Positions 52,401 to 64,000 of a DNA stretch of 64,000 bases are shown here, one piece after another. The notes beneath the pieces were generated by a model, which saw nothing but the letters and a program-made list of their open reading frames with translations, had not been told where the DNA came from and did no database searches. The stretch is taken from contig JAQNBH010000011.1 in assembly GCA_028752905.1 (NCBI GenBank), forward strand, positions 23,126,341-23,190,340. Reading direction: 5' to 3'. Every line of letters starts with the position of its first letter. The stretch's first letter is position 1. This DNA comes from Cladorhizidae sp. MBARI D1340-BT2 (taxonomy: Eukaryota > Porifera > Demospongiae > Poecilosclerida > Cladorhizidae). A program made the translations under genes and the position numbers.

Positions 52401-55400
52401 CCCAGGTAGCTGATTAATCAACCTAAGTATACCCAAGCAGTTGATGCAACCTATGTATGCCCACGCAGCTGATACAACCTAGGTATACCCAGGCAGTTGA
52501 TGCAACTTAGGTATACACAGTCAGCTGATACATTCTAGGTATACCCAGGCAATTGATTCAACCTAGGTATACCCAGGCAGTTGATTCAACCTAGGTATAC
52601 CCAGGCAGCTGATGCAACCTAGGTATACCCAGGCAGTTGATGCAACCTAGATATACTCAGGCAGTTGGTGCAACCTATGGATACCCAGACAGTTGAAGCA
52701 ACCAAGGTTTACCCAGGCAGTTGATCCAACCTGGGTATACCCAGTCAGTTGATGCCACCTAGGTATACCCATGCAGTTGATACAACCTATGTATACCAGG
52801 CAATTGATGCAACCTAGGTATATGCAGGTAGATGATGCAATTAGGTATACCCAAGCAGTGGATGCAACCTAGGTATATCCAGGCAGCTGATGTAACCTAA
52901 GTTTACACAGGCAATGGATGCAACCTAGGTATAGCCAGGCAGCTGATGCAACATAGGTATACCCAGGCAGTTGATGCAACCTAGGTATACCCAGGCAGCT
53001 AATGTAACCTAACAATATACAGGCAATCGATGCAACCTAGGTATAGCCAGGCAGCTGATGCATACTAGGTATACTCAGGCAATTGATGCAACCTAGGTAT
53101 AACCTGGCAGCTGATGCAACCTAAGTATACCCAGGAAGCTGATAAAACCTAGGTATATTCAGACAGTTGATGCAACCTAGGTATACCCAAGCAGTCGATG
53201 CAATCTAGGTATATCTAGGCAGTTGATGCAACATAGGTATACCCAGGCAGTTGATGCAACCTAGGTATACCCACCCAGGCAGCTGATGTAACCTAAGAAT
53301 ACACAGGCAATGGATGAAACCGAGGTATAGCCAGGCATCTGATACATACTAGGTATACTCAGGCAATTGATGCAACCTTGGTATACCCAGGCAGCTGATG
53401 CAACCTAAGTATACCTAGGAAGCTGATACAACCTAGGTATACTCAGACAGATGATGCAACCTAGGTATACCCAGTAAGCTGATACAATCAAGGTATACCC
53501 AGGCAATTGATGAAACCTAGGTATATCCAGGAAGCTGATACAACCTAGGTATACCTAGGCAGTTAATGCAACTTAGGTATACCCAGGCATTTGATGCAAC
53601 CTAGGTATACCCAGGCAGTTGATGGAACCTAGGTATACCCAGGCAGTTGATGCAAACTAGGTATAGCCAGGCTGTTGATGCAACCTAGGTATACCCAGGC
53701 AGTTGATGCAAACTATGTATAGCCAGGCACTTGATGCAACCTAAGTATAGCGAGGCAGTGATGCAACCTAGGTACACCCAGGCAGTTGAATCAACCTAGG
53801 TATACACAGGCAGTTGAAGCAACCTAGGTATACCCAGGCAGTTGAAGCAACCTACGTATACCCAGGCAGCTGATGCAACCTACATATACCCATGCAGTTG
53901 ATGCAAACTAGGTATAACCAGGCAGCTGATACAATCTAGGTATACCCATGCAGTTGATACAACCTATGTATACCAGGCACTTGATGCAACCTAGGTATAT
54001 GCAGGTAGATGATGCAATTAGGTATACCCAAGCAGTGGATGCAACCTAGGTATACCCAGACAGCTGATGCAACATAGGTATAACCCAGGCAGTTGAAGCA
54101 ACCTAGGTATACCCAGGCAGTTGATGCAACCTACGTATACCCTGGCAGCTGATGCAACCTACATATACCCATGCAGTTGATGCAACCTAGGTATAACCAG
54201 GCAGCTGATACAATCTAGGTATACCCAGGCAGTTGATGCAACCTAGATATACCCAGGTAGCTGATTCATCAACCTAGGTATACCCAAGCAGTTGATGCAA
54301 CCTATGTATGCCCAGGCAGCTGATGCAACCTAGGTATACCCAGGCAGCTGATGCAACCTAAGTATACCTAGGAAGCTGATACAACCTAGGTATACTCAGA
54401 CAGATGATGCAACCTAGGTATACCCAGGAAGCTGATACAATCAAGGTATACCCAGGCAATTGATGAAACCTAGGTATATCCAGGAAGCTGATACAACCTA
54501 GGTATACCCAGGCAGTTAATGCAACCTAGGTATACCCAGGCATTTGATGCAACCTAGGTATACCCAGGCAGTTGATGGAACCTAGGTATACCCAGGCAGT
54601 TGATGCAAACTACGTATAGACAGGCAGTTGATGCAACCAAGGTATACCCAGGCAGTTGATGCAAACTATGTATAGCCAGGCACTTGATGCAACCTAAGTA
54701 TAGCCAGGCAGTGATGCAACCTAGGTACACCCAGGCAGTTGATGCGACCTAGGTTACCCAGGCAGTTGAATCAACCTAGGTATACACAGGCAGTTGAAGC
54801 AACCTAGGTATACCCAGGCAGTTGATGCAACCTACGTATACCCAGGCAGCTGATGCAACCTACGTATACCCATGCAGTTGATGCAACCTAGGTATACCCA
54901 GGCAGCTGATACAATCTAGGTATACCCAGGCAGTTGATGCAACCTAGGTAAACCCAGGTAGCTGATTCATTAACCTAGGTATACCCAAGCAGTTGATGCA
55001 ACCTATGTATGCCCAGGCAGCTGATACAACCTAGGTATACCCAGGCAGTTGATGCAACCTAGGTATACAGAGACAGTTGGTGCAACCTATGGATACCCAG
55101 ACAGTTGATGCAACCAAGGTTTACCCAGGCAGTTGATCCAACCTGGGTATACCCAGTCAGTTGATGGAACCTAGGTATACCCATGCAGTTGATACAACAT
55201 ATGTATACCAGGCAGTTGATGCAACCTAGGTATATGCAGGTAGATGATGTAACCTAAGTATACACAGGCAATGGATGCAACCTAGGTATAGCCAGGCAGC
55301 TGATGCAACATAGGTATACCCAGGCAGTTGATGCAACCTAGGTATACCCAGGCAGCTGATGTAACCTAACAATATACAGGCAATCGATGCAACCTAGGTA

Positions 55401-58400
55401 TTGCCAGGCAGCTGATGCATACTAGGTATACTCAGGCAATTGATGCAACCTAGGTATAACCTGGCAGCTGATGCAACCTAAGTATACCCAGGAAGCTGAT
55501 AAAACCTAGGTATATTCAGACAGTTGATGCAACCTAGGTATACCCAAGCAGTCGATGCAATCTAGGTATATCTAGGCAGTTGATGCAACATAGGTATACC
55601 CAGGCAGTTGATGCAACCTAGGTATACCCACCCAGGCAGCTGATATAACCTAAGAATACACAGGCAATGGATGCAACCGAGGTATAGCCAGGCATCTGAT
55701 ACATACTAGGTATACTCAGGCAATTGATGCAACCTAGGTATACCCAGGCAGCTGATGCAACCTAAGTATACCTAGGAAGCTGATCGAACCTAGGTATACT
55801 CAGACAGATGATGCAATCTAGGTATACCCAGGAAGCTGATACAATCAAGGTATACCCAGGCAATTGATGAAACCTAGGTATATCCAGGAAGCTGATACAA
55901 CCTAGGTATACCCAGGCATTTGATGCAACCTAGGTATACCCAGGCAGTTGATGGAACCTAGGTATACCCAGGCAGTTGATGCAAACTAGGTATAGCCAGG
56001 CAGTAGATGCAACCTAGGTATACCCAGGCAGTTGATGCAAACTATGAATAGCCAGGTACTTGATGCAACCTAAGTATAGCCAGGCAGTGATGCAACCTAG
56101 GTACACCCAGGCAGTTGATGCGACCTAGGATACCCAGGCAGTTGAATCAACCTAGGTATACACAGGCAGTTGAAGCAACCTAGGTATACCCAGGCAGTTG
56201 ATGCAACCTACGTATACCCAGGCAGCTGATGCAACCTACGTATAGCCATGCAGTTGATGCAAACTAGGTATAACCAGGCAGCTGATACAATCTAGGTATA
56301 CCCAGGCAGTTGATGCAACCTAGGTATACCCAGGTAGCTGATTCATCAACCTAGGTTTACCCAAGCAGTTGATGCAACCTATGTATGCCCAGGCAGCTGA
56401 TACAACCTAGATATACCCAGGCAGTTGATGCAACCTAGGTATACACAGGCAGCTGATACATTCTAGGTATACCCAGGCAATTGATGCAACCTAGGTATAA
56501 CCAGGCAGTTGATTCAACCTAGGTATACCCAGGCAGCTGATGCAACCTAGGTATACCCAGGCAGTTGATGCAACCTAGATATACTCAGGCAGTTGATGCA
56601 ACCTATGGATACCCACAGAGTTGATGCAACCAAGGTTTACCCAGGCAGTTGATCCAACCTGGGTATACCCAGTCAGTTGATGCAACCTAGGTATACCCAT
56701 GCAGTTGATACAACCTATGTATACCAGGCAGTTAATGCAACCTAGGTATATGCAGGTAGATGATGCAATTAGGTATACCCAAGCAGTGGATGCAACCTAG
56801 GTATACCCAGACAGCTGATGCAACATAGGTATAACCCAGGCAGTTGATGCAACCTAGGTATACCCAGGCAGCTGATGTAACCTAAGTATACACAGGCAAT
56901 GGATGCAACCTAGGTATAGCCAGGCAGCTGATGCAACATAGGTATACCCAGGCAGTTGATGCAACCTGGGTATACCCAGGCAGCTGATGTAACCTAAGTA
57001 TACACAGGCAATGGATGCAACCTAGGTATAACCTGGCAGCTGATGAAACCTAAGTATACCCAGGAAGCTGATAAAACCTAGGTATATTCAGACAGTTGAT
57101 GCAACCTAGGTATACCCAAGCAGTCGATGCAATCTAGGTATATCTAGGCAGTTGTTGCAACATAGGTATACCCACCCAGGCAGCTGATGTAACCTAAGAA
57201 TACACAGGCAATGGATGCAACCGAGGTATAGCCAGGCATCTGATACATAGTAGGTATATTCAGGCAATTGATGCAACCTAGGTATACCCAGGCAGCTGAT
57301 GCAACCTAAGTATACCTAGGAAGCTGATACAACCTAGGTATACTCAGACAGATGATGCAACCTAGGTATACCCAGGAAGCTGATACAATCAAGGTATACC
57401 CAGGCAATTGATGAAACTTAGGTATATCCAGGAAGCTGATACAACCTAGGTATACCCAGGCAGTTAATGCAACCTAGGTATACCAAGGCATCTTATACAA
57501 TCTAGGTATACCCAGACAGTTGTATCAACCTAGGTATACACAGGCAGTTGAAGCAACCTAGGTATACCCAGGCAGTTGATGCAACCTACGTATACCCAGG
57601 CAGCTGATGCAACCTAGGTATACCCATGCAGTTGATGAAACCTAGGTATACCCAGGCAGCTGATACAATCTAGGTATACCCAGGCAGTTGATGCAACCTA
57701 GGTATACCCAGTTAGCTGATTCAACCTAGGTATACCCAGGCAGTTGATGCAACCTATGTATGCCCAGGCAGCTGATACAATCTAGATATACCCAGGCAGT
57801 TGATGCAACCTAGGTATAAACAGGCAGCTGATACAATCTAGGTATACCCAGGAAATTGATCCAATCTAGGTATACCCAGGCAGCTGATACAACCTAGGTA
57901 TACCCAGGCAGATGATACAACCCAGGCAATCATAGGGATACCCAGGCAGTTGATTCAACCTAGGTATACCCAGGCAGCTGATGCAAACTAGGTATACCCA
58001 GGCAGTTGATGCAACCTATGTATACCAGGCAGATGATGCAACCTAGATATACTCAGGCAGTTGATACAACCTATGTATACCAGGCAGTTGATGCAACCTA
58101 GGTATATGCAGGTAGATGATGCAATTAGGTACACCCAAGCAGTGGATGCAACCTAGGTATACCCAGACAGCTGATGCAACATAGGTATAACCCAGGCAGT
58201 TGATGCAACCTAGGTATACCCAGGCAGCTGATGTAACCTAAGTATCCACAGGCAATGGATGCAACCTAGGTATAGCCAGGCAGCTGATGCAACATAGGTA
58301 TACCCAGGCAGTTGATGCAACCTAGGTATACCCAGGCAGCTGATGAAACCTAACAATATACAGGCAATTGATGCAACCTAGGTATAGCCAGGCAGCTGAT

Positions 58401-61400
58401 GCATACTAGGTATACTCAGGCAATTGATGCAACCTAGGTAAAACCTGGCAGCTGATGCAAGCTAAGTATACCCAGGAAGCTGATAAAACCTATGTATATT
58501 CAGACAGTTGATGCAACCTAGGTATACCCAAGCAGTCGATGCAATCTAGGTATATCTAGGCAGTTGATGCAACATAGGTATACCCAGGCAGTTGATGCAA
58601 CCTAGGTATACCAACCCAGGCAGCTGATGTAACCTAAGAATACACAGGCAATGGATGCAACCGAGGTATAGCCAGGCATCTGATACAAACTAGGTATACT
58701 CAGGCAATTGATGCAACCTAGGTATACCCAGGCAGCTGATGCAACCTAAGTATACCTAGGAAGCTGATACAACCTAGGTATACTCAGACAGATGATGCAA
58801 CCTAGGTATACCCAGGAAGCTGATACAATCAAGGTATACCCAGGCAATTGATGAAACCTAGGTATATCCAGGAAGCTGATACAACCTAGGTATACCCAGG
58901 CAGTTAATGCAACCTAGGTATACCAAGGCCACTGATACAATCTAGGTATACACAGGCAGTTGAATCAACCTAGGTATACACAGGCAGTTGAAGCAACCTA
59001 GGTATATCCAGGTAGCTGATTCAACCTAGGTATAACCAGGCAGTTGATGCAACCTATGTATGCCCAGGCAGTTGATGCAAACTAGGTATAGCAAGGCAGT
59101 TGATGCAACCTAGGTATACCCAGGCAGTTGATGCAAACTATGTATAGCCAGGCACTTGATGCAACCTAAGTATAGCCAGGCAGTGATGCAACCTAGGTAC
59201 ACCCAGGCAGTTGATGCGACCTAGGATACCCAGGCAGTTGAATCAACCTAGGTATACACAGGCAGTTGAAGCAACCTAGGTATACCTAGGCAGTTGATGC
59301 AACCTAAGTATACCAAGGCAGCTGATGCAACCTAAATAATTATACCCATGCAGTTGATGCAACCTAGGTATAACCAGGCAGCTGATACAATCTAGGTATT
59401 CCCAGGCAGTTGATGCAACCTAGGTATACCCAGGTAGCTGATTCATCAACCTAGGTATACCCAAGCAGTTGATGCAACCTATGTATGCCCAGGCAGCTGA
59501 TACAACCTAGGTATACCCAGGCAGTTGATGCAACCTAGGTATACACAGGCAGCTGATACATTCTAGGTATACCCAGGCAATTGATGCAATCTAGGTATAC
59601 CCAGGCAGTTGATTCAACCTAGGTATACCCAGGCAGCTGATGCAACCTAGGTATACCCAGGCAGTTGATGCAACCTAGATATACTCAGGCAGTTGGTGCA
59701 ACCTATGGATACCCAGACAGTTGATGCAACCAAGGTCTACCCAGGCAGTTGATCCAACCTGGGTATACCCAGTCAGTTGATGCAACCTAGGTATACCCAT
59801 GCAGTTGATACAACCTATGTATACCAGGCAGTTGATGCAACCTAGGTATATGCAGGTAGATGATGCAATTAGGTATACCCAAGCAGTGGATGCAACCTAG
59901 GTATAACCAGACAGCTGATGCAACATAGGTATAACCCAGGCAGTTGATGCAACCTAGGTATACCCAGGCAGCTGATGTAACCTAAGTATACACAGGCAAT
60001 GGATGTAACATAGGTATAGCCAGGCAGCTGATGCAACATAAGTATACCCAGGCAGTTGATGCAACCTAGGTATACCCAGGCAGCTGATGTAACCTAACAA
60101 TATACAGGCAATCGATGCAACCTAGGTATAGCCAGGCAGCTGATGCATACTAGGTATACTCAGGCAATTGATGCAACCTAGGTATAACCTGGCAGCTGAT
60201 GCAACCTAAGTATACCCAGGAAGCTGATAAAACCTAGGTATATTCAGACAGTTGATGCAACCTAGGTATACCCAAGCAGTCGAGGCAATCTAGGTATATC
60301 TAGGCAGTTGATGCAACATAGGTATACCAAGGCAGTTGATGCAACCTAGGTATAACCTGGCAGCTGATGTAACCTAAGAATACACAGGCAATGGATGCAA
60401 CCGAGGTATAGCCAGGCATCTGATACATACTAGGTATACTCAGGCAATTGATGCAACCTAGGTATACCCAGGCAGCTGATGCAACATAAGTATACCTCGG
60501 AAGCTGATCGAACCTAGGTATACTCAGACAGATGATGCAATCTAGGTATACCCAGGAAGCTGATACAATCAAGGTATACCCAGGCAATTGATGAAACCTA
60601 GGTATATCCAGGAAGCTGATACAACCTAGGTATACCCAGGCAGTTAATGCAACCTAGGTATACCAAGGCATCTGATACAATCTAGGTATACCCAGGCAGT
60701 TGAATCAACCTAGGTATACACAGGCAGTTGAAGCAACCTAGGTATACCCAGGTAGCTGATTCAACCTAGGTATACCCAGGCAGTTGATGCAACCTATGTA
60801 TGCCCAGGCAGCTGATACAATCTAGGTATACCCAGGCAGTTGATGCAACCTAGGTATACACAGGCAGCTGATACAATCTAGGTATAGCCAGGAAATTGAT
60901 GCAATCTAGGTATACCCAGGCAGCTGATGCAACATAGGTACACCCAGGCAGTTGATGCGACCAAGTATACCCAGGCAGTTGAATCAACCTAGGTATACAC
61001 AGGCAGTTGAAGCAACCTAGGTATACCCAGGCAGTTGATGCAACCTACGTATACCCAGGCAGCTGATGCTCCCTACGTATACCCATGCAGTTGATGCAAC
61101 CTAGGTATAACCAGGCAGCTGATACAATCTACATATACCCAGGCAGTTGATGCAACCTAGGTATACCCAGGTAGCTGATTCATCAACCTAGGTTTACCCA
61201 AGCAGTTGATGCAACCTATGTATGCCCAGGCAGCTGATACAACCTAGGTATACCCAGGCAGTTGATGCAAACTAGGTATACACAGGCAGCTGATACATTC
61301 TAGGAATACCCATGCAATTGATGCAACCTAGGTATAACCAGGCAGTTGAATCAACCTAGGTATACACAGGCAGTTGAAGCAACCTAGGTATACCCAGGTA

Positions 61401-64000
61401 GCTGATTGAATCTAGGTATACCCAGGCAGTTGATGCAACCTATGTATGCCCAGGCAGCTGATACAATCTAGGTATACCCAGGCAGTTGATGCAACTTAGG
61501 TATACACAGGCAGCTGATACAATCTAGGCATACCCAGGAAATTGATGCAATCTAGGTATACCCAGGCAGCTGATGCAACCTAGGTACACCCAGGCAGTTG
61601 ATGCGACCTAGGATACCCAAGCAGTTGAATCAACCTAGGTATACACAGGCAGTTGAAGCAACCTAGGTATACCCAGGCAGTTGATGCAACCTACGTATAC
61701 CCAGGCAGCTGATTCAACCTACGTATACCCATGCAGTTGATGCAACCTAGGTATAACCAGGCAGCTGATACAATCTAGGTATACCCAGGTAGTTGATGCA
61801 ACCTAGGTATACCCAGGTAGCTGATTCATCAACCTAGGTATACCCAAGCAGTTGATGCAACCTATGTATGCCCAGGCAGCTGATACAACCTAGGTATACC
61901 CAGGCAGTTGATGCAACCTAGGTATACACAGGCAGCTGATACATTCTAGGTATACCCATGCAATTGATGCAACCTAGGTATACCCAGGCAGTTGATTCAA
62001 CCTAGGTATACCCAGGCAATTGATGCAACCTAGGTATACCCAGGCAGTTGATGCAACCTAGATATACTCAGGCAGTTGGTGCAACCTATGGATACCAAGA
62101 CAGTTGATGCAACCAAGGTTTACCCAGGCAGTTGATCCAACCTGGGTATACCCAGTCAGATAATGCAACCTAGGTATACCCATGCAGTTGATACAACCTA
62201 TGTATACCAGGCATTTGATGCAACCTAGGTATATGCAGGTAGATGATGCAATTAGGTATACCCAAGCAGTGGATGCAACCTAGGTATACCCAGACAGCTG
62301 ATGCAACATAGGTATAACCCAGGCAGTTGATGCAACCTAGGTATACCCAGGCAGCTGATGTAACCTAAGTATACACAGGCAATGGATGCAACCTAGGTAT
62401 GCCCAGGCAGCTGATACAATCTAGGTATACCCAGGCAGTTGATGCAACCTAGGTATACACAGGCAGCTGATACAATCTAGGTACACCCAGGCAGTTGATG
62501 CGACCTAGGATACCCAGGCAGTTGAATCAACCTAGGTATACACAGGCAGTTGAAGCAACCTAGGTATACCCAGGCAGTTGATGCAACCTACGTATACCCA
62601 GGCAGCTGATGCAACCTACGTATACCCATGCAGTTGATGCAAACTAGGTATAACCAGGCAGCTGATACAATCTAGGTATACCCAGGCAGTTGATGCAACC
62701 TAGGTATACCCAGGTAGCTGATTCATCAACCTAGGTATACCCAAGCAGTTGATACAACCTATGTATGCCCAGGCAGCTGATAAAACCTAGGTATACCCAG
62801 GCAGTTGATGCAACCTAGGTATACACAGGCAGCTGATACATTCTAGGTATACCCAGGCAATTGATGCAACCTAGGTATAACCAGGCAGTTGATTCAACCT
62901 AGGTATACCCAGGCAGCTGATGCAACCTAGGTATACCCAGGCAGTTGATGCAACCTAGATATACTCAGGCAGTTGATGCAACCTATGGATACCCAGACAG
63001 TTGATGCAACCAAGGTTTACCCAGGCAGTTGATCCAACCTGGGTATACCCAGTCAGTTGATGCAACCTAGGTTTACCCATGCAGTTGATACAACCTATGT
63101 ATACCAGGCAGTTAATGCAATCTAGGTATATGCAGGTAGATGATGCAATTAGGTATACCCAAGCAGTGGATGCAACCTAGGTATACCCAGACAGCTGATG
63201 CAACATAGGTATAACCCAGGCAGTTGATGCAACCTAGGTATACCCAGGCAGCTGATGTAACCTAAGTATACACAGGCAATGGATGCAACTTAGGTATAGC
63301 CGGGCAGCTGATGCAACATAGGTATACCCAGGCAGTTGATATAACCTAGGTATACCCAGGCAGCTGATGTAACCTAACAATATACAGGCAATCGATGCAA
63401 CCTAGGTATAGCCAGGCAGCTGATGCATACTAGGCATACTCAGGCAATTGATGCAACCTAGGTATAACCTGGCAGCTGATGAAACCTAAGTATACCCAGG
63501 AAGCTGATAAAACCTAGGTATATTCAGACAGTTGATGCAACCTAGGTATACCCAAGCAGTCGGTGCAATCTAGGTATATCAAGGCAGTTGATGCAACATA
63601 GGTATACCCAGGCAGTTGATGCAACCTAGGTATACCCACCCAGGCAGCTGATGTAACCTAAGAATACACAGGCAATGGATGCAACCGAGGTATAGCCAGG
63701 CATCTGATACATAGTAGGTATATTCAGGCAATTGATGCAACCTAGGTATACCCAGGCAGCTGATGCAACCTAAGTATACCTAGGAAGCTGATACAACCTA
63801 GGTATACTCAGACAGATGATGCAACCTAGGTATACCCAGGAAGCTGATACAATCAAGGTATACACAGGCAATTGATGAAACTTAGGTATATCCAGGAAGC
63901 TGATACAACCTAGGTATACCCAGGCAGTTAATGCAACCTAGGTATACCAAGGCATCTGATACAATCTAGGTATACCCAGGCAGTTGTATCAACCTAGGTA
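52400..64000 (+). repeat. Right-end higher-order family, irregular units of 1.4-3.3 kb
   Basis: Defined by private variants: GCTGATTCATCAACC, a 31-bp monomer with a TCA insertion, at about 54,262, 56,337, 59,438, 61,165, 61,816 and 62,716 (related forms at 52,409 and 54,960); AAGCAGTCGATG near 53,194, 55,551, 57,123 and 58,535, with altered forms near 60,279 and 63,559; GCAATCGATGCAACC; and ACCTATGGATACCC. Spacing of the GTCGATG marker is 2,357, 1,572, 1,412, 1,744 and 3,280 bp, so no fixed unit length has taken over. About 57,000-57,540 resembles 63,460-64,000 at +6,464 bp. The array continues past the window end. Confidence 0.8.

Larger units (their letters stand above)
1..64000 (+). repeat. 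28-bp satellite DNA array filling the window
   Basis: Head-to-tail monomers of 28 bp cover every base. The commonest form reads GGTATACC, CAGGCAGTTG, ATGCAACCTA. Orientation is the same throughout and I saw no inverted block. Most monomers differ from the consensus at a few positions, typically CAGTTG/CAGCTG/CAATTG, GATGCAACC/GATACAATC, and TATACCC/TATACAC/TATACTC/TATAGCC. The consensus has 14 of 28 G or C and no CpG. No gene, RNA gene or mobile element interrupts it, so every gene-free stretch in this window holds this satellite. Size and structure fit eukaryotic satellite DNA. Centromeric, pericentromeric, subtelomeric or sex-chromosome location cannot be told apart without flanks. I do not recognise it as a named family. 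Confidence 0.98.

Noticed and set aside
60300..60587. 95-codon minus-strand open frame as a gene
   Set aside because: Same repeat translation as elsewhere, made by local loss of TAG words. No independent evidence.
1..64000. CRISPR array (28-bp repeat)
   Set aside because: The repeat length fits, but repeats abut with no spacers, monomers are diverged, and there are no cas genes or leader.
1..64000. Centromere protein binding box (CENP-B type)
   Set aside because: I saw no match to the CENP-B box core (TTCG with CGGGA) in the consensus or frequent variants. Centromere function cannot be judged from sequence alone.
1..64000. Bacterial or plasmid iteron origin
   Set aside because: Iteron clusters are usually a few repeats next to a replication gene. 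Here thousands of diverged copies in nested units occur without any gene.
1..64000. Transposon, retroelement or insertion sequence inside the array
   Set aside because: Every stretch I read resolves into 28-bp-type monomers. There are no long terminal repeats, transposase or reverse transcriptase frames, poly-A tails or target-site duplications. The breaks seen are joints between satellite units.
1..64000. Inverted blocks or large palindromes
   Set aside because: The monomer keeps the GGTATACCCAGG orientation from end to end. The only palindromes seen are the short ones inside the monomer (GGTATACC, CCTAGG, CAGCTG, CAATTG).

Overview
The whole 64 kb window is one uninterrupted satellite array. 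A 28-bp monomer is repeated head to tail, always in the same orientation, about 2,280 times. Read on the + strand, the commonest form is GGTATACC, then CAGGCAGTTG, then ATGCAACCTA. The array already runs at base 1 and still runs at base 64,000, so neither flank is visible. I found no protein-coding gene, rRNA, tRNA, transposon or unique single-copy stretch, and no telomere-type (TTAGGG) repeats.

An array this long, built of diverged monomers in nested higher-order repeats, points to a eukaryotic nuclear genome: pericentromeric, subtelomeric, sex-chromosome or other heterochromatin. The consensus has 50% G+C and no CpG, and CpG appears only in variant monomers. That would fit a methylated animal or plant genome, but the species cannot be read from this sequence and I do not recognise the monomer as a named satellite family.

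Layout, from recurring variant monomers (boundaries good to roughly 30 bp). (1) 1-11,040: a nested mosaic with duplications at offsets 1,705, 996, 5,561 and 4,835 bp. (2) 11,040-14,950: mixed units resembling both sides. (3) 14,950-19,740: another copy of the 1-5,820 arrangement. (4) 19,740-21,650: a block with TATAAAGAGA-type monomers, then a mosaic. (5) 21,650-27,340: units at offsets 2,262 and 1,218 bp. (6) 27,340-37,800: units of about 1.8 kb and long-range copies at 4.2 and 6.2 kb. (7) 37,800-39,880: a transition with a local 205-bp duplication. (8) 39,882-50,630: the cleanest higher-order array: 3,069 bp, 3,069 bp, 2,705 bp and a truncated unit, the first two apparently identical. (9) 50,630-52,400: a junction zone with a 138-bp duplication. 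(10) 52,400-64,000: a distinct, more irregular family with units of 1.4-3.3 kb, marked by a 3-bp insertion and other private variants.

Nothing here works together as genes. The biology is array structure: each monomer is built around a self-complementary octamer (GGTATACC) inside a longer imperfect dyad, two monomer classes tend to alternate, unit lengths differ by whole monomers, and some duplications look very recent. All longer open frames lie on the minus strand because the monomer carries only one stop word on that strand and two on the + strand. I judge them non-coding.
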